Shown here one piece after another: positions 45,872 through 57,598 of a stretch of DNA of 64,000 bases. The stretch comes from Neoscytalidium dimidiatum. Taxonomy: Eukaryota; Ascomycota; Dothideomycetes; Botryosphaeriales; Botryosphaeriaceae. The stretch spans positions 620,001 through 684,000 of the forward strand of contig CM074702.1 in the NCBI GenBank assembly GCA_037367355.1, in the 5' to 3' direction. How positions within the stretch are numbered: position 1 is the stretch's first letter; each line of letters opens with the position of its first letter. A model generated the notes under the pieces. The model ran no database searches, was not told where the DNA came from, and was given only the letters and a program-made list of their open reading frames with translations. The position numbers and the translations under genes were made by a program.

Positions 45872-47895
45872 CTATTTCATACCGAGTCCGAACAACTGGA
45901 AAAGCAATGGATTGCCCTCAACTGCTATCCACGCAATTCCTGACACATGTCAGTAGGGTCCCGTAGTGGATTCACTACAGCTCGAGCACTCACCGGAATA
46001 GACGATAAGTTTCGTCACAACCTCAACATCGTACCGCACGCGTGGCCGTTCTAGCTGAGAGAAAATCTCTCTATCCTCCGTCTCCTCATCCGACAGCATC
46101 TCCAGTGTTTGGTTCTGCGGAAGACCTAAACCCGGATCGCTCTCGGCGGGAGTGACGGGACTGGTGGCGGCAGTTGTTGATGGGCTACCGGCGCCCATCA
46201 TCTGCTCGTACGAATGTACACGGGAGGACATGGGCGTCGGCAGTAGGTTGACGCCAGCTGGGGTACCGAGAGTATTCGAAGATGTCGAAGTGGCGGCATC
46301 AGTAGCTTCGGGTATGAGATAGCCGCTTTGCTTCTCATTTGTGGGACTCTTGGGCCGCTCAGCATCCGGGGACGTAAGGCTTGCTCGTCTACGCTGGTGA
46401 CGATACGCAAGAGTCTCATATGCGTCAGCCATAGACTGAGGACCAATGGACACTGTGCGCTTGCGGGGATGGCGAAGATTTGTCAGCTTCGATGGAATCT
46501 CAGATGCGGAAGGGATGACATGGTCGTCATCGTGGAGATTAGCAATGCTCGTGTATTTACTTATGGAACGGTCAGCGCAGAGTTGGGAGTCCGAAGTTAC
46601 GTATATATCAACTTACGATGCCTCCAGGAAGAACTTGCGTGGAAGATTCATTCTCAGGCGCTCCAAAACTCTGAAGATGGGCGGCAGGAATTTCAGTAGA
46701 AGAGGCTTCATTGTGCCCCTCCATGCAAAGATGATGAAAACGCCGAGGACAATACGAAGAACTGCCTTCAGCCATCCTATTTGCTGGATGTCAAACGCGA
46801 CAGTGCCGGGAACCGGGTCACTCAAGGCCCAGCGAGTCTTCGAAAAGTGCCAGACACCAATCTCGCAGCCAATGACAACGCCAGCGAAGCAAACGCTGTC
46901 ATCAAAACATGGACAATCATCGGCAGGCTCCGGGTGGACGCGGACGAGGACGAGAATCACGAGGATGACGATCAAAGGTGCGGTAAAGCTTTCCTGGCAG
47001 ACCCAATGGTCGAAAGCATTGCCGAACAGGATTTCCACACCGGCAAGGAGAGCGCCCAAGATGGTGCCTATAACAACGTCGAAGAAGCCGTGCATGCCGC
47101 AGTAAAGCCGGCCGAACACGATGGAGACAGCATAGAAGTAGAGTGCAGCCTGCAAGGCAGTGTGAGTGGTGGAGTCAGAGCCTGGCTCGTTGGTGTGAAG
47201 CATCCAGATGGCATACACAGCCACAGAAACAGCATTGGTCGAGTGAGTGGATGGAAAGCCATACTCCAAGGCCGCAGAACCAGACATGGTAATGCGGTGC
47301 AACGGCGGGGAAAGCGGGCGCGGCAGACAGAGCATGTCCTTGATGAAGCCGCTCCAGAAGACGCCTGACGCCAGAACATGGACCATGCTTTTTTGGGTTG
47401 CGCGCGGTCAGCTGCGAAACATTTTTTTCTCCGACAGAAGGTGGAGATAAAGTGAGAGTGAGTGAGAGCGCGTGGACCTACGCTTTTCCAAGATTGGTGT
47501 AGCCGCACCAGAAGAGGATGGGCAGCATGATCATGAAGAAGGTGTGGGTACCCAGATTGGCCGTGAAGGCAAAATAGGAGTCCAGAGCAGGGGTGCGCAG
47601 GACATCCTGCATGTAGGCCAGGTAGGGGGTCTCCCAGCGCACAATGGGGATCAGGAATGAGCGCAGGCGGAAGCGCCATCCGGGCAGCTTGCTCTGATCT
47701 GGCTCGAGTCAGCTTGCGGACAGTTCCAAGGCAGGCTTTGGGTTCAAGCGGCGCACAATGGTCGAGGGCGCGATTGCCGGCGTCATAACGGGGCTGTTCC
47801 TTTTCGTTGGTCATGGCTGCCGTTGGGGCTGCAGCCTTGGCGCGGACACGGAGGGCGGCTCGGGACTCGTCAGCGCCATGCGCAGGGCTGGTCAT
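45872..47895 (-). CDS. Long-chain-base-1-phosphate phosphatase (Lcb3/Ysr3 type)
   Basis: Five exons on the minus strand, 47895-47757, 47698-47482, 47387-46617, 46559-45994 and 45939-45872, with introns of 58, 94, 57 and 54 bases, give 586 residues. It is a PAP2-family membrane phosphatase that removes phosphate from dihydrosphingosine/phytosphingosine 1-phosphate in the ER. The three catalytic blocks are visible: KDMLCLPRP at 135-143, GFPSTHS at 162-168 and GRLYCGMHGFFDVVIG at 211-226, with several hydrophobic helices around them and a Ser/Thr/Pro-rich region near residues 400-540 before a final hydrophobic segment (KLIVYSGIAWIAVEGNPLLF). The start is MTSPAHGADE; a second ATG 27 codons on (47814) is possible. 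Divergent from the Rho4 gene. Confidence 0.92.
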
Positions 47896-48841
47896 ATAGG
47901 TCAGGCGTGGACGCGGTGGGTCTGCGAGGGCGAGTGACTTTGGGCGGAGGTCGAGATTGAGGTGTCGAGCGATCTCCCGCGTCACGGCCAAGGCCCGGGC
48001 GGTGTGGGGGCGCTGAGAGTCGCGCACGGGGTGCCGATTCGCCGATGTGCTGTCCGCGCAGCGAGGCCTGTGCCAGCCTCCAGTGCGTGAGTGCCCACCG
48101 TCCAGAGCCCGCCCTCGAGCCCGCGTCCGAAGCGATCGATTTCAGGGGATGGCGCGCGCCCTGCATTGGCTGAACCCCTACAGATCGCGACTGCTGTCAA
48201 CCCTCGACTCATGGGCCCATGAGAGCGGTGTCGACAGTGACGTATTCGTCCGCACGGACGCGCCAGAGCGAGCTGCCTGGCTTCGCGCTGCCTGGGCACG
48301 AACGCCTCGCTCGCGAACTTGGCCGAGCCGGCGACGCTGCCTGGCAGAGGAGTCGTCTGTGGCCGGTGGTGACTCGAGCCTGGAGGCTGGCACGTCGTGG
48401 GAACGTCGTCGGCGCGTCATCGCCGGGCGCAGAGTGGGGGGGCTCTGCGGCTGTGGGTTGCTGGCTGGTGCGGGCTGCGGGCTGCGGGCTGCGGGCTGCG
48501 GGCTGCGGGCAAGGCGGACGCGAGTGTTGCTGGGCCGACGCCACGGTCAACACCATGCACTAAAGCCAGCCGTGCCCTGGCCCACCCGCACTACATAGCT
48601 GCTCATCGCCCATTCGACCGCGCCGCTGAGACATCCCTCCCATCAACAACTTGAGCCCGACTTTTTAACTCTTCGTTGTCCATATTGATACCGCCCGCCT
48701 CCCACGCCGCTGTCAACACCCACCACGCCTTGACGCCCTCGACCCGTCCGTCCGCCCGCCCTGCCCACACCACTACCACCACCACCACTCCCGCCGCCAT
48801 CTCGCCGCTGCCTGCAAACGGCGTCGCAACCATCCACCATC
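47896..48841. promoter_or_regulatory. Divergent promoter, LCB3-type phosphatase and Rho4
   Basis: 946 GC-rich bases between head-to-head starts, including the heptamer array at 48471-48510. CCA/CAC-rich leader just before the Rho4 ATG. Several long open frames here are caused by base composition. Confidence 0.6.
48471..48510. repeat. CGGGCTG heptamer array, 5.7 copies
   Basis: Five full copies plus CGGGC, ending 332 bases before the Rho4 start codon and about 580 bases from the Lcb3-type start. Confidence 0.95.
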
Positions 48842-49784
48842 ATGGCGGTCCAGGCCACCCAGAACTACGACTATCTCCGCCGCAAGAACTCGGAGAAGCT
48901 GCCCGCCGCCCCCGTTTCCGTCTCACGCAGGCCTGTCCGTGCCCAGAGCCATCGGAATAGCAATGGCACCGTCGGCTCCAACCTGTCCGCCCGCAGCGGC
49001 GGCGGCTCCATAGGTACCAATGTGACCGAGCCCCCGGCATGGTCCAAGAAACTGGTCGTCGTCGGCGATGGTGGCTGCGGCAAGACCTGTCTCCTGATCA
49101 GCTACAGCCAGGGCTATTTCCCGGAGGTGAGTTCGCCGTTGCGCGCCCGGCCGAGGAAGTTGCGTCTGACAGCTTCCAGAAATACGTTCCCACCGTCTTC
49201 GAGAACTACATCACGCACACACCGCACCCCCCTACCGGCAAGATGGTCGAGTTGGCCCTCTGGGATACCGCCGGTCAGGAGGAGTACGATCGTCTACGGC
49301 CGCTGTCCTACCCCGAGACCGACCTTCTTTTCGTTTGTTTCGCCATCGACTGCCCGAACTCGCTTGAGAATGTCATGGACAAGGTAAGTTGATCCCACCC
49401 ACGCATCTGATGTTCGTATTCTTACAACCACGCCTGCAGTGGTACCCTGAAGTTCTCCACTTCTGCCCTACAACACCCATTATCCTCCTTGGCCTGAAGT
49501 CCGACCTCCGCCACAAGAGAACCTGCATCGAGCTCCTCAAGACGCAGGGTCTGACGCCAGTGACGCCGGACCAGGGCCGTGCCGTTGCCAAGAAGATGAA
49601 CGCGACCTACATGGAGTGCAGCAGCAAAGAAATGGACGGCGTCGACGACATCTTCGACCACGCCGTCACCCTGGCCGTCGGCGAGGAGTGGAAGCCCTCC
49701 AGCAGAGAAGGACGCCCCAACGGCTCCGGGGCACCTCCCTTCGGCGGCCGCAAACCGAAGAAGAGCAGGTGCAAGATCCTCTAA
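48842..49784 (+). CDS. rho4: Rho4-type small GTPase
   Basis: Three exons, 48842-49126, 49180-49383 and 49440-49784, all phase 0, give 277 residues. The Rho fold follows a 69-residue polar amino extension characteristic of Rho4. Nucleotide-binding motifs: P-loop GDGGCGKT at 75-82, switch [10 protein letters not shown], switch [22 protein letters not shown], a G4 motif with KSD (GLKSDLR) and G5 CSSKEM. The tail is basic ([13 protein letters not shown]) and ends in a CaaX box, CKIL, whose final leucine predicts geranylgeranylation. Rho4 proteins act in septation and contractile ring or septum wall assembly in filamentous fungi, upstream of formins. Introns are 53 and 56 bases. Confidence 0.93.
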
Positions 49785-50424
49785 ATGACGATGATGAACT
49801 AAAGAAACCATCACGAGCGTTTATGATTCAACAACACACTAAAAGCTTGTTTCAGCGCATACACGCATGCGAACAAGAAGATATGACCGCGATGAACGAA
49901 CGCTGGGCGGGAGACCATCACAAGGCGGGATTTCTATTGGTATTGGAGGCCGGATACGGGACTGACGAGCGACGGACGATGATCATGACCGAGAGATGCG
50001 ATCCTTCCTTCATCCACTGGATGAACGAAAGTACAGCATCTCTTTTCCTTGCTATGACCGAGGGCTCATGATGCATAATTAAGGCTTTCCTTTGTTTTCC
50101 TTCCCTTTTTTTGAGCTCGAAAGTTTTGGGCGGGCATCCATCACGGCGTTTTATTAGGGCGATAGCTTTGCTCTTCCATATTTTCCGTATCTTTATGGGG
50201 TCCTCTACTGCTAGCGATGCTCTGCTTTGTCTTTTATTTTCTTTTTTCTCCTCTACTTCTGTAATTTCCTTTCCGGGTGCTGTGGGCACCGTACCGTTGA
50301 AGAAATTTGATGCAAACACACAGTCCTTCTCTGATAATGTGAAACATTCAGGTATCATTGGGTGAAATATGCAATCCTACCCTCTCACCAGTCTATTGAC
50401 AAAAAAGCGTCATCTCAGTTCTGT
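49785..50424. other. Intergenic between convergent genes Rho4 and Dad1
   Basis: 640 bases, T-rich in the middle; only trailers expected, no gene seen. Confidence 0.5.
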
Positions 50425-51344
50425 TTATAGCTTCTCATCCCGCAAGACTGTCGTATCCTCTGCTCCCTGCTCGCCATCATCTTGGCCCTCAGCAGGAGCC
50501 GCGTTCGGATCTCTGGCCATAACGTTCTCGAACTGCGACCACAGCGCCTCGACGGAACCGAACTCATTACCAACCTATTACTCATCCGTCAGCGAGATAC
50601 CGAGTCATGGGCAAGAGAAAAAGGACAGCTTGAAGACCAGTGACGTAAAAGCGCGAAAAGAAGAGACAGCTGAACACGCGACCTCTCCTCGGCTTCTCAC
50701 GGATAAGGCGGCGACGGAAATAGGAAAACAAGGGCAAAAGCGGAGGCCCACCCGGTGTGCGCGTGGTGGATTTGGTGGTGCCTTGCACTGCCCCCCCGAT
50801 ATCTCCACCACCCAGCCCTAAACCCTCACCACAACTCTCAGCCGCACTCGCGGGCACCGAAAGGACCCCCCAGATCGGCTCTTGGGAAGATTTTTTCTCC
50901 TCCACCCTCCCTGTCTCTCGCGAGCCCACATAGCACAACGTGACGGTGCCACCGCGTACGGCGCAGCTTCCGCTCGGCCCCCACGCCAGCAACCAACAAC
51001 CACACCAAGCCAACGACGGAGAAAAGGAAAAAGACCAGTCCTCTAGTGAGACATGACGCAAAAAAAGAAACAAGGAAGGAAAAAAAAAATAGTACCAACA
51101 GGAAGAAGGAGGACCATGACAGCCTGACACAAAAGATGTAGAGAAAAAAAAAAAAGAAAAGTGCGGTTGGGCGGGCTCAATAACTCACAGCAATAATCCC
51201 CTCCAAGCTGCGGTTCAGCTTGTTGATGTTCTGCAGCACGGCCTCCAGGTTGTGCGCCACATCGCCCACCAGCATCTCCCGCTGCTGCTCGAAGTAGGTC
51301 TTCTCCCCGCCGCCGTTGCCGCCGCTAGCACCGTTGCCAGGCAT
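50425..51344 (-). CDS. DAD1: DASH complex subunit Dad1
   Basis: Two exons on the minus strand, 51344-51189 and 50574-50425, give 101 residues. Sequence includes [40 protein letters not shown] and [19 protein letters not shown], a close match to Dad1, a core subunit of the ten-protein DASH/Dam1 ring that couples kinetochores to microtubule ends. The join is phase 0 with a gtgagt donor and tag acceptor. The intron is 614 bases, far longer than its neighbours; it contains A-rich runs on the plus strand (51,078-51,090 and 51,146-51,160) but no recognised RNA. The amino end is a short Gly/Asn linker; the carboxyl tail is acidic. Confidence 0.92.
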
Positions 51345-52726
51345 GTTGTATACGCTCACGATGCCTATGTACCGCAAAGAGCGGGGAGGGAGCTGATCGA
51401 CAGCGCGAAGGTGGTGTGTGTATGTGTATGCGTGTGTTGTAGGTAGGGCAACCGCGGCCGGGGGGGGGGGGAGGGGCGGACCGCAGGCGCGCGTGCTTGG
51501 GTCGGTGGCGTATGATTCCGCGCGAAAAGACACGCGCAAGACGACGGGAGATCGCGGGTCGGGGAATGGCGACAAGCTCGAGCGGCGGCGGGCGGCAGGA
51601 GGGCGGCGTTTGTGGAATGGCCGGTCTCGTCGTTCGTCTGCCGGCAGTCGTCTCGAAACACGAGGCGGACGGTGTGGCTCCGCGCGGGGTATGTGTATGC
51701 GGTGCTTAGGTGTTTATGCGCCCCGCGGGAGGCAGGATCGGCATGTGTTCTTCGTAGGAGCGGGAGGGAAAGATCGTGGCGGAAGAGCTGATGGTGTGAC
51801 GCGCGAGTCGGGTGGGGTCCGTTTAGTGGTGGCGGTGGGGAGGAGGTCGCGGTTGGTGGTGTATTGTGTGTTTACTGCAGAGTGCGCGGCCAAACAGAAG
51901 TAGCGCAGCAGCCGCGCGACAGGTGGGCTATACCCGCCGAGTAGTGACAAGTGGTCCGCCCGGACGAGGAACCAACGAAAAGCGCCGGGCGTCCGACGAG
52001 TGAGTAAGACAGCTAACGGTATTGTCGTGCAAGGAATGGCCTGCATTCTCTGTCTCTTGGATTCGAAGTTTCGGGCTCACAACTGTCTCTCGACGGCCTG
52101 AATACCCGCATCGGGAAGGCACCACATGTAGAACATTAGACGAGACAAAATAAAGACACGGAAGCAACAGATGGACGCGAGGCAAACGAAGAAGTCTTTA
52201 CGTTCTCTATCATGGTCATTAAACATACTACATGAGCGATCTTGTTTCATGCAGACCTGGAGCTCATCTCTCTTGTAAACAAGTCTAGATACACACACCC
52301 ACACACCATCCACACGGTAAAACGGGCCAGCCGCTCTGCCAGGAAGAAAGGAGAGAGACCATCGTCGGCATCCCCTCCTTTCCGCCGACGGAAGACTATT
52401 GGCGAATGAAAGAAAAAAGGTGAAAACGACGAAACGAAAATATATCAGCGCTCTGGCGGGGTCATTAAAGCGTACCGGCCTCCGTCAGCCTTGTTTTGAG
52501 AAAGAAACACGGATATTGTGAAACAGATTTCCCCTCCCAATCTCGCTCCAAAGATGCATGTAGCGGGGTAATGTGACGCCATTTCCGAAGCATTCCTAGC
52601 GGCTTTTTGCGTAAGCGCCTTCCAGAATCAACCCCTCCATGAATTGGAACAAAGTCAACCTGAAACGCCTTGCATAAACAATTCAAAAGTGTAAAAGGAA
52701 CACGTGCCCAGTACTTTGCCAATCGA
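51345..52726. other. Intergenic: Dad1 promoter and apyrase 3' region
   Basis: 1.4 kb. A G-run at 51,461-51,470 and GT/CA alternating tracts near 51,414-51,440 and 52,290-52,310 are the only notable features; no gene recognised. Confidence 0.5.
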
Positions 52727-55077
52727 TCAATCGACAGACTCCTTGAGCGGAGTCAAGAGCGGACTCCTTCCTCGGACCGGACTCCCGTTGCGGCTTCTCG
52801 ATCTACCGACGGCAGTCATGGCTGTGAGTCGTTCCCTAGAGTCCACGCGCGCCATCAGGCCACCGCGTTCCATAGCGTTCCCTGCGTACGGTGGTGCAAG
52901 ACCGAGGCCCTGCCCTTGGGCGACAATGTTGTCGAAGTATCCGGGCCCGAGGTCGAATTTGCTACCGCCAGAGACTCTAGAGAGCTGCGGAGTGGCCCAT
53001 CCGGAAGAGTGGCCGACTTTGCTGTGGCTTCCATCGCTGCTCGAGTCCGAGTGGTACGAGTCCATGGCGTCCACGTTGTCCGTCAGCTCGAAGTCGTCGA
53101 CACCGTTCTCAAGAACACGCTCGTAAGAGGGGCTGCCGCTGTTACGCGAAAAGAGCTTTCCACCCAATCCGAGGCCTGCACCAGCCCCTGGTCGCCGTTT
53201 CGAGGCTGGTGAGCCCCGTGAGAAGATTCCGCGTGTCTTACGTGTAAACTTGTTCCGGCGATCGCGGCCACAGGAGAAGTAAAGGGCGAGCAGGACTATG
53301 AACATGAAGAGGATAAAGCCGGGAATGCGACGAGGCGAATCGGTGAATAACGTATCGTGCCAGTCGTCAGACTCTTCCAAATCGCCAGGCAAGTTGCTGA
53401 ACTTGCCGCCAGCGTATTGGAAGTCAGATGGAATGCCAGGTTTATTGCTACCGAATCCGACAGCCAGGGCCTCCGGTTCGGCTTCGACCTGGCTGGCCGC
53501 GTAGAGGACCATCTTACCAAGCGTCCAGCTGACCTCGGTGCCGTCGATCTTGTTAACAGCCTGGAAAGGGTCCCGGTATCCTTTTTCCTTAGTCTTGTCC
53601 AGGACTGCCTTGGTGCCGTTGATTCCGGGCTTCATCTCCTCGAGACCAGTCCGGGGAATTCCAATACCATCGTGCAGAACGTTGATAAGCCAAGACGCCT
53701 TGAAGCAAACTTCCAGAGCGGTGGTCTCGTCCACCTTCTTGCCCCATTGATGCTTCTTGATGCCTTCTTCAATTTCGTCCCACGGCTTGCTGCAAAACTC
53801 ATTGACTCTTTGCTGGTAAGTCTTGAAATCATAGGCTTTGTCCTTGTGGCCCATTTCGAAGATTTCGTGCGTTGTGTGCCAGTATTCCGAAACTCCAACA
53901 AAGTGGTTGACATCGAAATCAATCGCTGGCACGTGAACACCATGCAAAAGGCATGGCGCGTCGGGGCAAGGTGCATCCTTGTCAAGAAGAGGGAACGTCT
54001 TGCTCAAGCACTCCGTGAACTTGCCAGTTCCAACGAGATGCGGTTTGAGGCCCTTCTCTTCATCCGAGTCTGGCTCTACTGGCTTGCCCTTCGCGGTGAC
54101 CTGAAGACCTTCAGGAATGCAGGGATCCGGAAGTTCCTTGGCGTCTGGCGAAGCTTCCAATAGCGCTTCAACGTAACGCTTTCTCGCTTGGTTGACTCCA
54201 AAACCCAGCCACGTGGTTACAAAGACCTTATATTCCAGAGGCGAGCCGTTGAGGGTTCTCATGCGCAGGAGTTTCAAGTCGTTCGCGTGCTTCTCAGCCT
54301 CCGTCGCATTTGGCGCAAAGGCAATCTGCGCCGAAGCTCCACCCATGTCCAGAAAGCCATACGTGTGGTGACCCTTGCCATGATCGTGATCTTCTGGGGC
54401 ATCAAATCCGCCAAGGAGGTAGTTTGCAGCAACCCAGCCATAGAGACCTTCTGTTTCTCCGGGGATGACTTGAATGTGGAGATCGCAATCGGGTAGCTGG
54501 AACTTCGTGTTTTCGCGAGCGTATGCGCAGATTTCGTTCAAGATAGCGTTGCGTTGGGTGTCGGGTAGCAGGCGCATACCCGCCGTTGCAAGGAGGAACA
54601 GAGGGGTGTTTTCAACCTCGTCGGCCGGTACGACTTCGAGCGCACGGTCAAAGAGCTGTTGGAGGTGGTCGGGACCGACTAGTTCGGGGGTTTCGCCGAA
54701 TGTCGAGATTCCTGCCGCGCGACAATTGTGAGCGGGTCGCCAATCTTCAGGATCCTGAGCGACGTCATACCTGGGTGGATCTTGTGCGTCCACTCCTTCT
54801 TGGTTTTCAGCTTCGGCAGACGCTTCAATTCCGCCTCGGAGGCTTCAAGGCGCGCCCTCGAGGGGTTGAGCCAGCGGTAGGTGTAGACGCGGGTCCCCTA
54901 ACAACACGAGATGTAAGCAGAAGATCTCGCGATGCGGCTGTCGCAGTCGCTACGAGAGCGCACTTACCGACGACCCAGCATCCAGAATGACGCCATATCT
55001 CCCTGCAGAAAGTTAGAAAGTGTTCGCGCGGGCGCCGCGGGGCAGAATGCGGAGGGTGGAGACGTACACTTGCCCAT
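52727..55077 (-). CDS. Golgi apyrase (GDA1/CD39 nucleoside diphosphatase, Ynd1 type)
   Basis: Four exons on the minus strand, 55077-55068, 55002-54968, 54897-54771 and 52727-54711, give 718 residues. Apyrase conserved regions are visible: ACR1 DAGSSGTR at residues 11-18, ACR2 LFLLATAGMRLLP, ACR3 GETEGLYGWVAANYLLG, and ACR4 GFLDMGGASAQIAF. The enzyme hydrolyses nucleoside di- and triphosphates in the Golgi lumen, allowing exchange of GDP/UDP by-products for nucleotide sugars. One membrane segment lies near residues 518-538 (IPGFILFMFIVLLALYFSCG), followed by a 180-residue cytosolic tail rich in Ser/Gly/Arg, as in Ynd1. The first exon has only ten bases (MGK plus one base), and the second intron cuts ACR1 between GSS and GTR. 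Confidence 0.93.
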
Positions 55078-55902
55078 CTGGAGTATTATGCAGCTGTGCG
55101 GCGAGTACGGCGGTACGGCGGCGGCGGCTATGCGGAGGTTGTTGGTTGAGAGCGAGTGGACATGGCACCAGGCACAAAGGGAAATAGGAAGAAAGGTCGG
55201 GCGAGGTGAGCGAGCGACAGGCGAGATTAGGAGAGTGGCTTCTCAGCACAGGGCGCGGATAGAGGGTGGAGAGAATGTGGAGAGGGTAGAGATACGGAAG
55301 ATTACAGCTGCCTCTAGGCCGCTCGTCGCTGGGCGCAGGATGGCGTACGCGTACGCAGCGCCAAGCAAGGCCCGCCCTCGCTATTCTGGGTGTCTGGGCG
55401 CGCGATCGACGCCACCCTCGGGCGACTCACAACGGCCGCTGCGGCAGCGAATGCTGCACCTCGACACACTACCGGAGCTTGTCGCGCTTGGCTTAATCGG
55501 ACACCTGCCGTCTCGCATGCGCCAAATTATTGGTTCTCACGCGTGCCGTGCGCTAGCTCGCTGCGAGCGACTGGCGACGTGCTACGTGCTACGGGCTACG
55601 GGCTACGGGCGAGAGCAGCAGGCCGGACCTTGGAGCACGGCGGCGTCGCTGATCCCGCGGAGTGCGCCGATTTCGAAACGCCGCAGACAAGGGGTGCGCC
55701 GAAAGGGCAGGCGGGCGTCAAAGGGGGGCGAGAGCGGGCCCTGGCGAAAAGCACGCGAGTCGGCCAAATGCGAGGCAATCGGCGTTGATGTCACCTCCCG
55801 TGAAACACTGGCAATTATTGCGCCGCGCGCAGCCCACCCAGGTCGCTGCTTGGCCAGCCAACTCTACCATTCGTCTGCCCTATATACCAAACGCGAAACC
55901 AA
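55078..55902. other. Apyrase upstream region
   Basis: 825 bases between the apyrase start and the end of the amidotransferase gene, GC-rich, with the heptamer array at 55581-55608. A 324-codon plus-strand frame across it has no similarity and overlaps two genes; rejected. Confidence 0.5.
55581..55610. repeat. GCTACGG heptamer array, four copies
   Basis: One GCTACGT and three GCTACGG copies plus GC, about 504 bases upstream of the apyrase start codon. One base different per unit from the array beside Rho4. Confidence 0.92.
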
Positions 55903-57135
55903 CTAGTCTTCAAGCAGGAACCGGAGGAACGCCTGCGAAATGACCACTCCGTCGTGCGGGAGCGGTGCCCGCTCCAAGCTATCCTTGTACAGCTCGTCGT
56001 CGAAGATGCCCTGCTCGTGCCGGGCCCGGAGGATCACCCCCATGATCTTCTCGTTGAACTCGGGGTGGCCTTGCACAGTAATCAGCCGCCCTTTGATATA
56101 CATGCCCTGCACGTGGCAGCGGGGCGAGTGGCCCAGCGCTTCCACGCCTGGCGGATACTCGTAAACGATGTCGCGGTGCATTTGATGAATATTCTGGAAC
56201 AATTCTTAGCCGCACACCTTGTTTGATGCCATGCTGTCTGATGGAAGATCGACGGGCGTGGGAGCATGCAGAGAGCAGCGTAATCTTGCGACTTCGTTGC
56301 AAAAAAGCAATTTTCTCCACTATGGGGATACTTGAATCATGTCTCCGGATGCGAAATTGCACATCAGATGGAGCCAGATACAAAATTGCCAGCAGCCACA
56401 ACGGTAAGTGACCGTTGGCATTCCTGCCGAGATGATCCTGCAAGGCCGTTGTTCTACTGCGTCCTCATGCAGGGGTCATCTTGTATTCCTCTTGCGAGGA
56501 GCAAGATAGCTCACCCGTGCAATCTGAACCCAAGCCATCTGCCTTGCACTGCATCCCTTTCCAAATCCCACAGCAGAGGGGTTGCAACTTACAATAGTAT
56601 CTTTCTTAAAAAGTTCCTTGCCCTTCTCCGTCAAAGTAAAGGGCAGGACAGACGTCTCCCATCCGGCGTCGCTTCTAGCCACTTTCACACCCAAGGCACG
56701 GCCAATGATCTGGTGACCGAAGCAGACACCAATCAGGCGCACGCGATCCTGCGCCAAAACCTTCTTGGTGAAGTCGACAAGCTTAAGGATCCAAGGCTTG
56801 TCGTCAAACGAGTTGTGCTCTGCATGCGGCGGACAATAAGTAACCCAAAACAGCCACCGGCAGCTTCGGAATCGGATATGCCGTCACTCACTAGATCCAG
56901 ACAGTAGCACAGCGTCGACGTCGTCCAGAGCGGGGTACGAGTCTTCGTTATTAACAACGTCCCATTTCGTGACTTGCAGGCCATCCTTCGAGGACAGCAC
57001 TTCCGGCTGGCCCAGAGCATCGGCGCCGGCCTTCAGCAGGCCTCCGAAAATGTCGCCATAGGTGCCGAACTCCTGGACGACATCGGGCAGCGGGGTGTCG
57101 CACTCGAGCACCGCTATCCGGAAAGGGGGACGCAT
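55903..57135 (-). CDS. Class I glutamine amidotransferase-like protein
   Basis: Three exons on the minus strand, 57135-56892, 56819-56593 and 56193-55903, give 253 residues. The nucleophile elbow GVCFGHQ places the catalytic Cys at residue 114; the partner His and Glu are in GHPEF at 200-202. This is the complete triad of the GATase1 fold, here as a stand-alone domain like those annotated as GMP-synthase-related or gamma-glutamyl-peptide-hydrolase-like in fungi. The true substrate is unknown. The first intron is 72 bases and restores LLSGSKHNSFDDKPW; the second is 399 bases, unusually long, and joins KKDTI to NIHQMHRDIVYEYPPGVEAL. Divergent from the MFS transporter gene. Confidence 0.88.
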
Positions 57136-57598
57136 CTTTGCTGGCAGTCAGTTGGGAAGGGGACACTGGGAGATAAAAAAAAATATGTAGCAGCGATAAA
57201 CGAAACTGTGGTCCAAAGGTTCGGAGGGGCCAAGGTTTGGTAGGGCTGGTCAATGATCGAATGGCAGTTATCGCGTTTTGCAGGTCCGAAGCCGGCGCTG
57301 ATAGGCCATCCAAGATGGCGTGCCGACGGCCTTTGCCCCGCGGGGCTAGCGCTTTTTGCCGCAGCTGCAGTAATAATGCAACCGATCACTCGCGCCGTGC
57401 CGTGCATTGCGCCCTGCGACAGACGACCGTGACCGCGAAAGAGTCACAGTCACGACATCTGCGTACTTTTAGCTGTAGCGTGCCATCAGTCCGCTCGCTT
57501 ACGCATCTACTCATATTTTGGGGCGAGGGCGCGCTGCTTTCCTCTGCGCTTCACTTCTTCCTCGCCCTCATACTCTTTTTCACCGGTGAACTGCCACC
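57136..57598. promoter_or_regulatory. Divergent promoter, amidotransferase-like and MFS genes
   Basis: 463 bases between head-to-head start codons; the MFS side ends in a CT-rich leader with ccaccATGtc context. No motif assigned. Confidence 0.6.

Noticed and set aside
54932..55906. 324-codon plus-strand frame between apyrase and amidotransferase genes
   Set aside because: Overlaps apyrase exons on the other strand, contains the heptamer array, and has no recognisable similarity.
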